The position numbers and the translations under genes were made by a program. A DNA stretch of 13,780 nucleotides, taken from assembly GCA_023262245.1 (NCBI GenBank), contig JALRDC010000136.1:1-13780 (forward strand), in the 5' to 3' direction. The notes under the pieces are model-generated. The model was not told the origin of the DNA, did no database searches, and saw only the letters and a list, made by a program, of their open reading frames with translations. This document shows positions 6,930-13,341 of this stretch, in pieces (within the stretch, counting starts at the first letter, position 1; the number at the start of each line of letters is the position of its first letter). This stretch comes from Flavobacteriaceae bacterium. GTDB taxonomy: Bacteria > Bacteroidota > Bacteroidia > Flavobacteriales > Flavobacteriaceae.

Positions 6930-7952
6930 TTGAATGTTTTAAAGCCCCTTAAGTTGTCCACAAAAAAATCTCAAATTGCCATCATTGGCAGTGGAAGTTG
7001 GGCTACTGCATTGGCAAAAATTTTTACTGATGCTAAAAATCACGTGCATTGGTACATTCGAGATCAAGAGGAAGCCAAGGCAGTCCGTCAAAAAGGTAGG
7101 AATCCAAGTTATTTATCCAGTATTAAGTTTCCCCAAAAGAGCATTTCTGTGAGTAGTGATATCAACTGTGTTATTAGTGCTTGTAATTGGATTGTACTGG
7201 CCATTCCTTCTGCTTTTTTAGATGCTACCCTTAAACAGATTGATGTCCCTTTTGAAAAAAAATGGATCATTTCTGGTGTAAAGGGTATTATTCCTGAGAG
7301 TAAGTGTATAGTAGGGGAACATCTTAACCTGCATTATGATTTGCCCATGGAACAATTTTTAGTAATTGCAGGACCCTCACACGCTGAAGAAATTGCCCTA
7401 GAACGACTTTCCTTTCTTACTTTGGCTTGTTCAAAAAAAAAATATGCCGAGGAATTAAAAAAAATGATGCTTACCAAATATGTTCGTGTTAAAATATCTA
7501 GCGATGTGGTAGGGATTGAATATGCTGCTACCCTAAAAAATGTTTATGCTTTGGCTGTAGGAATTGCTCACGGATTAAATTACGGTGATAATTTTCAAAG
7601 TGTATTGATATCAAATGCGATTCGAGAAATGGATCTTTTTTTAAAAAAGATTTCGGTATCCTCTAGAAATATTAATCAGTCTGCTTATTTAGGGGATCAA
7701 TTAGTAACTGCCTATTCCCCATATAGCCGAAACAGACGTTTTGGAAATTTGATTGGAAGAGGGGCCTCTATCAAAAGTGCTCAATTGGAAATGAAGATGA
7801 TTGCGGAAGGCTACTACGCTTGCTCATCCGTTTATGAACTTTCTCAGAAATACAGTATAGATTCTCCCATCATAGATACGGTATATCACATCTTATACCA
7901 AAATAAAAATCCTAAAAAAGGTTTTAGAAAATTGGTTGAAAAGTTAGATTAA
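6930..7952 (+). CDS. gpsA: NAD(P)H-dependent glycerol-3-phosphate dehydrogenase
   Basis: GpsA reduces dihydroxyacetone phosphate to sn-glycerol-3-phosphate, the backbone precursor of phospholipids. Residues (from the TTG at 6930) show the Rossmann motif IIGSGSWATALAK (18-30), the conserved SGVKGI (Lys118), the GPSHAEEIALERLS segment (148-161), catalytic Lys203 in YAATLKNVYALAVG, GDQLVT (Asp256) and YSRNRRFG (265-272). No ATG exists in frame between the upstream stop (6906-6908) and the Rossmann motif. The start is therefore non-ATG: TTG at 6930, or TTG at 6954, which gives MSTKKSQIAIIG and fits the usual family N-terminus better. An A10 tract at 7433-7442 encodes Lys codons without breaking the frame. 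The 3' end overlaps pheS by 4 bp tail to tail. Confidence 0.95.
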   Translation: MNVLKPLKLSTKKSQIAIIGSGSWATALAKIFTDAKNHVHWYIRDQEEAKAVRQKGRNPSYLSSIKFPQKSISVSSDINCVISACNWIVLAIPSAFLDATLKQIDVPFEKKWIISGVKGIIPESKCIVGEHLNLHYDLPMEQFLVIAGPSHAEEIALERLSFLTLACSKKKYAEELKKMMLTKYVRVKISSDVVGIEYAATLKNVYALAVGIAHGLNYGDNFQSVLISNAIREMDLFLKKISVSSRNINQSAYLGDQLVTAYSPYSRNRRFGNLIGRGASIKSAQLEMKMIAEGYYACSSVYELSQKYSIDSPIIDTVYHILYQNKNPKKGFRKLVEKLD

Positions 7953-8965
7953 AGCGTTGCTTTAAATTGTTTTAAAAAGCGAATATCATTCTCAAAGAAC
8001 AAACGAATGTCGCTTACTTGATAAAGTAACATCGCAATTCTTTCAATCCCCATTCCAAAAGCAAAACCAGAATATTGCTCTGGATCGATACCACAATTTT
8101 CAAGAACGTTGGGATCTACCATTCCGCAACCCATTATTTCTAACCATCCGGTTCCCTTAGTGATTCTATAATCTGTTTCTGTTTCCAGGCCCCAGTATAT
8201 GTCTACCTCTGCACTTGGCTCTGTAAAGGGGAAATAGGAAGGTCTTAAGCGAATTTTTGATTTTCCAAAAAGCGCTTCTGTAAAATATATTAAGGTTTGT
8301 TTTAAATCAGCAAAGGAAACTTCTTTAGCAATGTACAAGCCTTCAATTTGATGAAAAATACAGTGAGCTCTTGAAGAAATGGCCTCGTTTCTAAAAACCC
8401 TTCCTGGAGAAATTGTTCGAATGGGAGGTTGATTGTTTTCCATATGCCTTACCTGTACCGAAGAAGTATGGGTTCTCAACAATATATCCGGATCTGTTTG
8501 AATAAAAAAAGTGTCCTGCATATCTCTTGCAGGGTGGTGAGCAGGAAGATTTAAAGCCGTAAAATTGTGCCAATCGTCCTCAATTTCTGGACCCTCAGAG
8601 ATACTGAATCCAATTTGGGTAAAAATATCTATAATTCTATTTTTGACCACTGCAAGGGGATGCCGATTCCCAGATTCTATAGGAAAAGCTGTTCTTGTTG
8701 GATCTTTGATTTGTTTTTTTCCAGAACCTGTTTTTGCTTGTTTTTGAAGCTGGGTTATTTTAGTTGCAACAGCTTCTTTTAGAGAATTGAGCTCCTGACC
8801 GAAGGCTTTCTTTTCCTGGGCGGGAACATCTCTAAAGGCGGCAAACAACCCATTCAGGATTCCTTTTTTTCCAGCATAACTTACTCGGAAAGCTTCAATT
8901 TCTTGAATTTCAGTACTGTTAAAAGCTTCAACTTCTTTTAAATATTCTTTTATGCGATCAATCAT
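7949..8965 (-). CDS. pheS: Phenylalanine--tRNA ligase, alpha subunit
   Basis: PheS is the catalytic alpha subunit of the alpha2-beta2 class II synthetase that attaches phenylalanine to tRNA-Phe; PheT is not in this window. The N-terminal 80 or so residues form the helical coiled-coil arm that contacts tRNA. Class II motif 1 region GNRHPL is at 99-104. Motif 2 is seen as SPGRVFRNEAIS followed by HQIEGLY (186-211, with Arg192 and Glu194). Motif 3 is GFAFGMGIERIAMLLY (300-315, with Arg309). The Phe-pocket segment FPFTEPSAEVD is also intact. The length of 338 residues is normal. The separation of pheS from pheT is common in Bacteroidota. A 126-residue unknown gene lies 20 nt upstream and probably shares the transcript. 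The 3' end overlaps gpsA by 4 bp. Confidence 0.98.
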   Translation of the reverse strand: MIDRIKEYLKEVEAFNSTEIQEIEAFRVSYAGKKGILNGLFAAFRDVPAQEKKAFGQELNSLKEAVATKITQLQKQAKTGSGKKQIKDPTRTAFPIESGNRHPLAVVKNRIIDIFTQIGFSISEGPEIEDDWHNFTALNLPAHHPARDMQDTFFIQTDPDILLRTHTSSVQVRHMENNQPPIRTISPGRVFRNEAISSRAHCIFHQIEGLYIAKEVSFADLKQTLIYFTEALFGKSKIRLRPSYFPFTEPSAEVDIYWGLETETDYRITKGTGWLEIMGCGMVDPNVLENCGIDPEQYSGFAFGMGIERIAMLLYQVSDIRLFFENDIRFLKQFKATL

Positions 8966-8985
8966 TTAACAAAAATAAAGGAGTT

Positions 8986-9366
8986 TTAGGAAATGACCCC
9001 CTGGTTTAGGAAGTAATCTACTACAGCACTCTTAATTAAAATATTTTGCTCTCCTGGTTTTAGATGGGGCAGGGGTTCCACTAATTCAAAATGTGGCCAG
9101 CCCTCTTGGTCATAGCTATCAAATTTGTAATAACCGTAGGGCTCAAGAATTACGCAAATTCCAATATGGATTAAGTTGACATTGTCTTCTTTTTTAAACT
9201 TTTCATGTGGTCTTCCATATTCTTGAATTCCTATCAAATACAAAATCCCTTCAATGTCAATAGCTGCATCCTCAGAAAATTTTTCTGATAAGAGCTCTAC
9301 TAAAGAATCCCAACGCTTTTTTAACTGTGGATCTCGATTATTTTGTGCCATAAGCAAAGATATCAT
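8986..9366 (-). CDS. Conserved-looking small protein of unknown function, upstream of pheS
   Basis: I cannot assign a function. The product is 126 residues from the ATG at 9366, or 121 from the ATG at 9351, which gives MAQNNRDPQL and agrees with how I remember flavobacterial relatives starting. It is soluble, without signal peptide or membrane helices, and acidic. Blocks that look constrained are LKKRWDSLVELLSEKF, IEGILYLIGIQEYG, NLIHIGICVILEPYGYYKF and GWPHFELVEPLPHLKPGEQ. These aromatic and proline-rich stretches suggest a compact folded domain. The stop lies 20 nt before the pheS ATG on the same strand, so co-transcription is likely. The 62-nt gap to the divergent cvpA start should hold its promoter. 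No catalytic motif is evident. Confidence 0.8.
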   Translation of the reverse strand: MISLLMAQNNRDPQLKKRWDSLVELLSEKFSEDAAIDIEGILYLIGIQEYGRPHEKFKKEDNVNLIHIGICVILEPYGYYKFDSYDQEGWPHFELVEPLPHLKPGEQNILIKSAVVDYFLNQGVIS

Positions 9367-9428
9367 TTAGCTTTACACTCCTCAAAAAAAGCTTTAGTTT
9401 AACTCAAAAAAACAGTACTTTGCTGTCT
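9367..9428. promoter_or_regulatory. Short divergent promoter region between the pheS-linked gene and cvpA
   Basis: Only 62 nt separate the two divergent starts. TACTTTG at 9416-9422 resembles the Bacteroidota -7 element TAnnTTTG but has one spacer base too few, and its end lies 6 nt before the cvpA ATG at 9429. If it is active, the cvpA mRNA would be nearly leaderless. I see no convincing -33 TTG. The call rests on position more than on motif quality. Confidence 0.3.
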
Positions 9429-9938
9429 ATGAATATCATTGATCTCATTGTCGTTATTGTATTAGGATATGGAATAATAAATGGCTTTATCAAAGGGTTT
9501 ATTCTTGAAATTGCAGGTATGATTGCCTTAGTTTTGGGGTTGATTGGTGCATTTAAATTTTCAAGCATACTGGGTAATTATCTAGCCGGTTATGTGGCGT
9601 GGAGTCCCAAAACCATACAAACGGTAAGTTTTATCCTGCTTTTTATTTTGATCATCTATGCGGTATCTCTCGTGGCAAAAATCATTACTAAAACGTTGAA
9701 AATTATTGCTTTGGGCTGGCTGAATAGAATTTCAGGAGCTTTATTTGGTTTTTTAAAATGGGGGATTCTTCTCAGTGCCTTAGCTCTGGTCAGTTTAGAA
9801 ATTAATGAAATTATCACGCTAATGTCTGAAACCACCATAAATAAATCCAAGAGCTACCCAATATTAGTACAGTTGGGAGATTTTTTATTTGACTGGGTGA
9901 TGCAGTCAAAAACAGTTCAGGAACAACAATTTATTTAA
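9429..9938 (+). CDS. CvpA-family membrane protein
   Basis: This is a 169-residue inner-membrane protein of the CvpA (colicin V production) family. Relatives are linked to colicin V export in E. coli and more broadly to envelope function; the mechanism is not settled. Four hydrophobic segments are seen at about 4-20, 26-44, 63-87 and 103-122, followed by a polar C-terminal tail. Family-like features are the N-terminal MNIIDLIVVIVLGYGIINGF, the KGFILEIAGMIALVLGLIGA segment and NRISGALFGFLKWGILLS (99-116). I chose the ATG at 9429; a TTG at 9420 is in frame but adds only MLS before the natural start. The gene is divergent from the pheS-linked gene, and its last 8 bp overlap the end of batE tail to tail. 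CvpA assignment is fairly secure; its role here is unknown. Confidence 0.88.
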   Translation: MNIIDLIVVIVLGYGIINGFIKGFILEIAGMIALVLGLIGAFKFSSILGNYLAGYVAWSPKTIQTVSFILLFILIIYAVSLVAKIITKTLKIIALGWLNRISGALFGFLKWGILLSALALVSLEINEIITLMSETTINKSKSYPILVQLGDFLFDWVMQSKTVQEQQFI

Positions 9939-10734
9939 GATCGTCACTCAGCTTCCTTAGAGAAGCATTCTTGATCCAACCTTCTGAGCCATTCGCTATT
10001 CTTATTTTTTGCCATTCTTCTAAATTGTCTAAAAGCTGGACTTTAGTTCCCTCGTGCAAGGTAAAAAGCAATTCTCCTTGTTGATTTGGTTCAGACCAAA
10101 TATCAATTTGGTTTGAAAAAAGAATTCCAAATTGAGTGTTCTTCTTTTGCTGATCTATCGAAAACGTAATTAAAAAACTCCCTGAAAAGAGCACAAGCAC
10201 AACCAGTGAAGAAAAGAAAAATGAGCGTTTTAGTTGAGTAGACTTAAAGAGTAAGTAGCCCAAGAATAATCCTACAAAAATCCAGAGTAACACTACTGTC
10301 ATTATTGACCAAGTATAAAAACTAAAACTGTTAAACAAACGGTTCTTTAATTGGGTAAGTTGAGATTCCGGTAAAAATTCAATCGCGTCTATGGTCATGT
10401 TGCGAGCAAAAGCGCTATTGATCTGAAGGTCTTTATCTTTAGGATTCAATAGTTTTGCCTTTTCAAAATAATAAATACTTTCCGCTACCTTATTAAGTCT
10501 ATAATAAGCATTTCCCAAATTGTAATACAAAGCTGCACTGTGCTGTCCTAGCTTTAGTGTTTGCTCGTATAGGCTAATTGCTTTGCTATAATCACCTTCA
10601 TTATACGCCGTATTCCCTTCTTCAAAAAGGGGCTCCATAGAAGCTTGCCCTGATGATAAAGAGGGTACAAGCAGCATTGAGAAAAACACAAAAACAGGAA
10701 GTAAGGAACCGTATGTTCTTAGATACTTTTTCAT
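9931..10734 (-). CDS. batE: BatE: TPR and SH3-like domain membrane protein
   Basis: BatE is the last gene of the Bat (Bacteroides aerotolerance) cluster. The 267-residue product has an N-terminal signal or anchor segment (about 11-30). TPR repeats at 33-105 include the FEEGNTAYNEGDYSKAISLY and YYNLGNAYYRLNKVAESIYY units. Two membrane helices follow at about 141-163 and 171-192. A C-terminal bacterial SH3-like domain (about 201-260) has IDIWSEPNQQGELLFTLHEG and the closing EGWIKNASLRKL. The TPR and SH3-like parts presumably lie on the outer face and bind proteins or wall components (inference). The ATG overlaps the batD stop by 4 bp (ATGA), a classic coupling arrangement. The 3' end overlaps cvpA by 8 bp. 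The domain order plus the operon position make the BatE call firm, while the biochemical role is open. Confidence 0.9.
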   Translation of the reverse strand: MKKYLRTYGSLLPVFVFFSMLLVPSLSSGQASMEPLFEEGNTAYNEGDYSKAISLYEQTLKLGQHSAALYYNLGNAYYRLNKVAESIYYFEKAKLLNPKDKDLQINSAFARNMTIDAIEFLPESQLTQLKNRLFNSFSFYTWSIMTVVLLWIFVGLFLGYLLFKSTQLKRSFFFSSLVVLVLFSGSFLITFSIDQQKKNTQFGILFSNQIDIWSEPNQQGELLFTLHEGTKVQLLDNLEEWQKIRIANGSEGWIKNASLRKLSDDLK

Positions 10735-12506
10735 AGTTGGCGATCAATTGTAGCAATTAATTTACTTGCTTTTTCGAAATCCTCTTTGATATTCACTGAA
10801 GACCCTGGAGCATACCGTGCCATTTCACAATTTTCAATGACAGCTACATAGTCCAAAGCAGTCTCTTTATTTACATTTTTTTCAACAAGCAATCGTTCTA
10901 TTTTTGATTTACTCAATTCTGTAGTTTCAATTTTTAATTTGGCTTTGAGATAGTTGTGTAGCGCTCGTTCTAAAGCTTCATAAAACAAAGCTTGATCATT
11001 AAATACCTTTCTAGCAGAGCTCAAATACTTTTTTGCCAATTGCTGTGCTCTTCGCTGCTTTCTTGTGGTAACATCCTCTGTTTTTTCCAGAACGAAAAGT
11101 TTGATCAAATAACCTGTTAATAAAAGGAGGAGTGGTGTGATCAACAATATCCAAAAACGACTACTCATCCAGAATGCTTCCTCATGAATTGGGCTTAATT
11201 TGGTATCAAGCTTAATAAATCGAAAGGTGTTATCCGTTGTTTCGATGATTTGTTTTCTCTCGGAAAAATTTACCTCATTCCTAGAAGCCCCTGCAGTTGG
11301 GCCATCAAAAACGTCAACAATTAAATCTTGAGAGGTCAAAGTCTTGTACGTTGCCGATTTGGGGTCAAAATAGGAAAATTGAACGGGTGGAATGGGATAC
11401 TTTCCTTGATATTGAGGAACAATAGTATAGTTGTCTTCTATACTTCCTTGCATTCCTGAAAGTGTAATATTTACTTTTTCATTGTGTTCCGGTTCATAAA
11501 CTTCTAAGGTATTGGGGACACTAATGCTGGGCAGCTTGAAAAGCTTGAGGTTTCCTTTCCCGTTAACCTTTATTTTGGCTTGGAAAGACTCTGATGCTTT
11601 TAATGCATCCTTGTCTAAAATCACATTAAAATCAAATTGCCCTACGGCTCCTGAAAAGTCATCGGGTTTATTACTTTCCGGGAGCTCTTTTACTCGGATA
11701 ACGTTTTTTCCAGTAGTAATTATTTTCTGCGTTTGGGTAAGAATTCTCCTTCCAAATAAATCTTTTCGATTACTAGGCACACTCAAACTCAAATTTAAGG
11801 TAAGGGGCTCCAAAGTTAATTTTCCTGTTTTTTGAGGATAAAGAACTGCTTTACGCCAGATCACTTCATTGTAAGGTTCGCCCTTGTAGGAGCCTCTCAT
11901 GTTGATCTCTGCTCTTCCAATTTTGATTAAATGACTCCAAAAATCTCCATAAGAAGGCGACTCTAATTCTGCCACATCAGAAACGGAAATCGGGTTTCTA
12001 AAATAGAGCTTATAGATTACCGTTATTCCTTCATTTAGATAGGGATTGGTTTTCGAAATTTCAGCCACCAAATGAATGTTTCCATCAATAATGTTGTCCA
12101 CATTATTAGGATCGTTGGGTTTTTTTACTGCTTCGGTAACTTCGATTTCTATGGGACTGGTTTTAAATACTTCCCCTTTAATGGTTACTTCTGCTTGTCC
12201 TAATTTCAATTTCCCCTTTTTTTTAGGGGTTAAAAAATAGGTGTAGGTTTTAGAAAAACTCTGTACTCCATTTACCCAAGAACGACTTACCGCTTGTTGG
12301 GGACCACTTACAACTTGAAAATCGGTAAAAGCAGGAGGGGCAAAATTATCTCCGTTTTCGTTCATTTCAAAATCCACCCGGAGTCTTTCGTTAAGTCCGA
12401 GTCGTTTTTTACTCACCTTAGCATCAAAGCTGACTTGTCCTTGTAGAGTAACAGACCCTAACACAAGGAAACAAAAGAGTATTCGAATGGAATGACTTCG
12501 CATCAT
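10731..12506 (-). CDS. batD: BatD: BatD-family envelope protein
   Basis: BatD is a large Bat-cluster protein with immunoglobulin-like beta-rich repeats in its exported part. The 591-residue product starts with a signal peptide (about 1-23, ending near LQGQ). A long periplasmic region (24-450) contains family-like phrases such as VSKKRLGLNERLRVDFEMN, YTYFLTPKKKGKLKLGQAEV and YTIVPQYQGKYPIPPVQFSY. A single membrane helix lies at about 451-473 (ILLITPLLLLLTGYLIKLFV), followed by a helical, basic cytoplasmic tail (474-591). Two ATGs, at 12506 and 12503, could start translation; the first leaves a 1-nt gap to the batC stop. The 3' end overlaps batE by 4 bp. Length and topology are normal. The complex is linked to aerotolerance or envelope stress in some Bacteroidota, but its activity is not established. 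Confidence 0.92.
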   Translation of the reverse strand: MMRSHSIRILFCFLVLGSVTLQGQVSFDAKVSKKRLGLNERLRVDFEMNENGDNFAPPAFTDFQVVSGPQQAVSRSWVNGVQSFSKTYTYFLTPKKKGKLKLGQAEVTIKGEVFKTSPIEIEVTEAVKKPNDPNNVDNIIDGNIHLVAEISKTNPYLNEGITVIYKLYFRNPISVSDVAELESPSYGDFWSHLIKIGRAEINMRGSYKGEPYNEVIWRKAVLYPQKTGKLTLEPLTLNLSLSVPSNRKDLFGRRILTQTQKIITTGKNVIRVKELPESNKPDDFSGAVGQFDFNVILDKDALKASESFQAKIKVNGKGNLKLFKLPSISVPNTLEVYEPEHNEKVNITLSGMQGSIEDNYTIVPQYQGKYPIPPVQFSYFDPKSATYKTLTSQDLIVDVFDGPTAGASRNEVNFSERKQIIETTDNTFRFIKLDTKLSPIHEEAFWMSSRFWILLITPLLLLLTGYLIKLFVLEKTEDVTTRKQRRAQQLAKKYLSSARKVFNDQALFYEALERALHNYLKAKLKIETTELSKSKIERLLVEKNVNKETALDYVAVIENCEMARYAPGSSVNIKEDFEKASKLIATIDRQL

Positions 12507-12507
12507 A

Positions 12508-13341
12508 CTACCAATCTTTCTTCCCTCTTAGGGGTATCCCTTTAACTTTTTTGGTGTTTACTTTATCTTGAACTTTCTTTTCTTGATTGTTCATAGCTTC
12601 AAGAAGACTTTGAACCTGTTGGGGAGAAAGTTGACCCTGCTGGGGAGTTTGCTTTTTGTCTTGGGGCTTGTCCCCCTCTTGATTTTGTTTTTGATCTTTC
12701 TTTTGATCTCCGTCATTTTTGGGTTCGCCTTCATCTTTTGATTCCTCTCCTTCGTCCCCTTCTTTATCCTGACCTTGTTCGTCTTCGCTTTCTTGATCTC
12801 CTTCCTTATCTTGATCTTGTTCTTTTTCTTGATCTTCCTGATCTTTTTGATCCTCTTGATCTTGCTGGTCTTTTTTGTCGTCCTGCTCTTGCTCCTCTGG
12901 AGGTTTCTCATTTTCCAACATTTCTTTTGCTAAAGCGTAATTGTAACGAGTTTCTTCATCAGCGGGATTGTTTCTCAATGCATTTTTATAGGCTTCTACT
13001 GCTTTTTGATATTCTTTCTTTTGCATGTAAACATTACCCATATTGTGAAAAGCCTGATGCTTTTCTTCCTTTGAGGCGGCAAATTTTTGGGTTTGAAAGA
13101 AGCGTTGAGAAGCTTCGTCATATTGTTTATCTAAAAAGTGTGTATTTCCTAAGTTATAAAGTGCCTCTGCTTTTTCTGGAGCCAGTGAAAGTGCCTTACG
13201 ATACGATTTTTCTGCTTCTACGTAGGCTTCGGTTTCTGCTTTTTTGTTCCCATCATAGATGTGGTTTGTAATCTTCCCTTTTTGAGAAAATCCAAAACTC
13301 AAACTCATCAGTGTCAAAAAATAAAAAACTTTAATTTTCAT
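12508..13341 (-). CDS. batC: BatC: TPR protein with a long acidic low-complexity linker
   Basis: This 277-residue protein has a signal peptide (about 1-19, ending FGFSQ). TPR repeats lie between about 35 and 145: AEKSYRKALSLAPEKAEALY, QAFHNMGNVYMQKKEYQKAV and YKNALRNNPADEETRYNYAL. A stretch rich in Asp, Gln, Glu, Lys and Gly follows (about 146-236). The C-terminal segment LSPQQVQSLLEAMNNQEKKV ... GIPLRGKKDW closes the protein; the final KKDW end is, as I recall, a constant of BatC proteins. A TPR module tethered through a flexible charged linker would suit a scaffold in the Bat complex (inference). The start overlaps the batB stop region by 11 bp, and the stop is 1 nt from batD. Periplasmic location is predicted. 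Function beyond scaffolding is unknown. Confidence 0.9.
   Translation of the reverse strand: MKIKVFYFLTLMSLSFGFSQKGKITNHIYDGNKKAETEAYVEAEKSYRKALSLAPEKAEALYNLGNTHFLDKQYDEASQRFFQTQKFAASKEEKHQAFHNMGNVYMQKKEYQKAVEAYKNALRNNPADEETRYNYALAKEMLENEKPPEEQEQDDKKDQQDQEDQKDQEDQEKEQDQDKEGDQESEDEQGQDKEGDEGEESKDEGEPKNDGDQKKDQKQNQEGDKPQDKKQTPQQGQLSPQQVQSLLEAMNNQEKKVQDKVNTKKVKGIPLRGKKDW
12634..12906 (-). repeat. Low-complexity coding repeat in batC (Asp/Gln/Glu/Lys-rich)
   Basis: Codons for residues 146-236 of BatC consist mostly of GAT, CAA, AAA, GAA and GGA in imperfect short units such as DQEDQKDQEDQEKEQDQDK. On the plus strand this appears as a pyrimidine-rich, imperfect run of CTTGATC-like units. Such DNA can expand or contract in 3-nt multiples without breaking the frame, so length variation between strains is expected. 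The same repetition creates spurious open frames on both strands, including a Leu-rich one on the plus strand and a Lys-rich one on the minus strand. Confidence 0.75.

Noticed and set aside
9420..9428. TTG at 9420 as the start of the CvpA-family gene
   Set aside because: The ATG at 9429 gives the usual family N-terminus, and the TTG adds only three residues.
12591..12911. Lys/Arg/Ile-rich open frame on the minus strand within batC
   Set aside because: A +1-type shadow of the low-complexity linker of batC; no independent start context or recognisable fold.
12738..13271. Long Leu-rich open frame on the plus strand, 177 codons
   Set aside because: It is antisense to batC and arises from the repeated Asp/Gln/Glu/Lys codons; its low-complexity Leu/Asp/Phe pattern is not protein-like.
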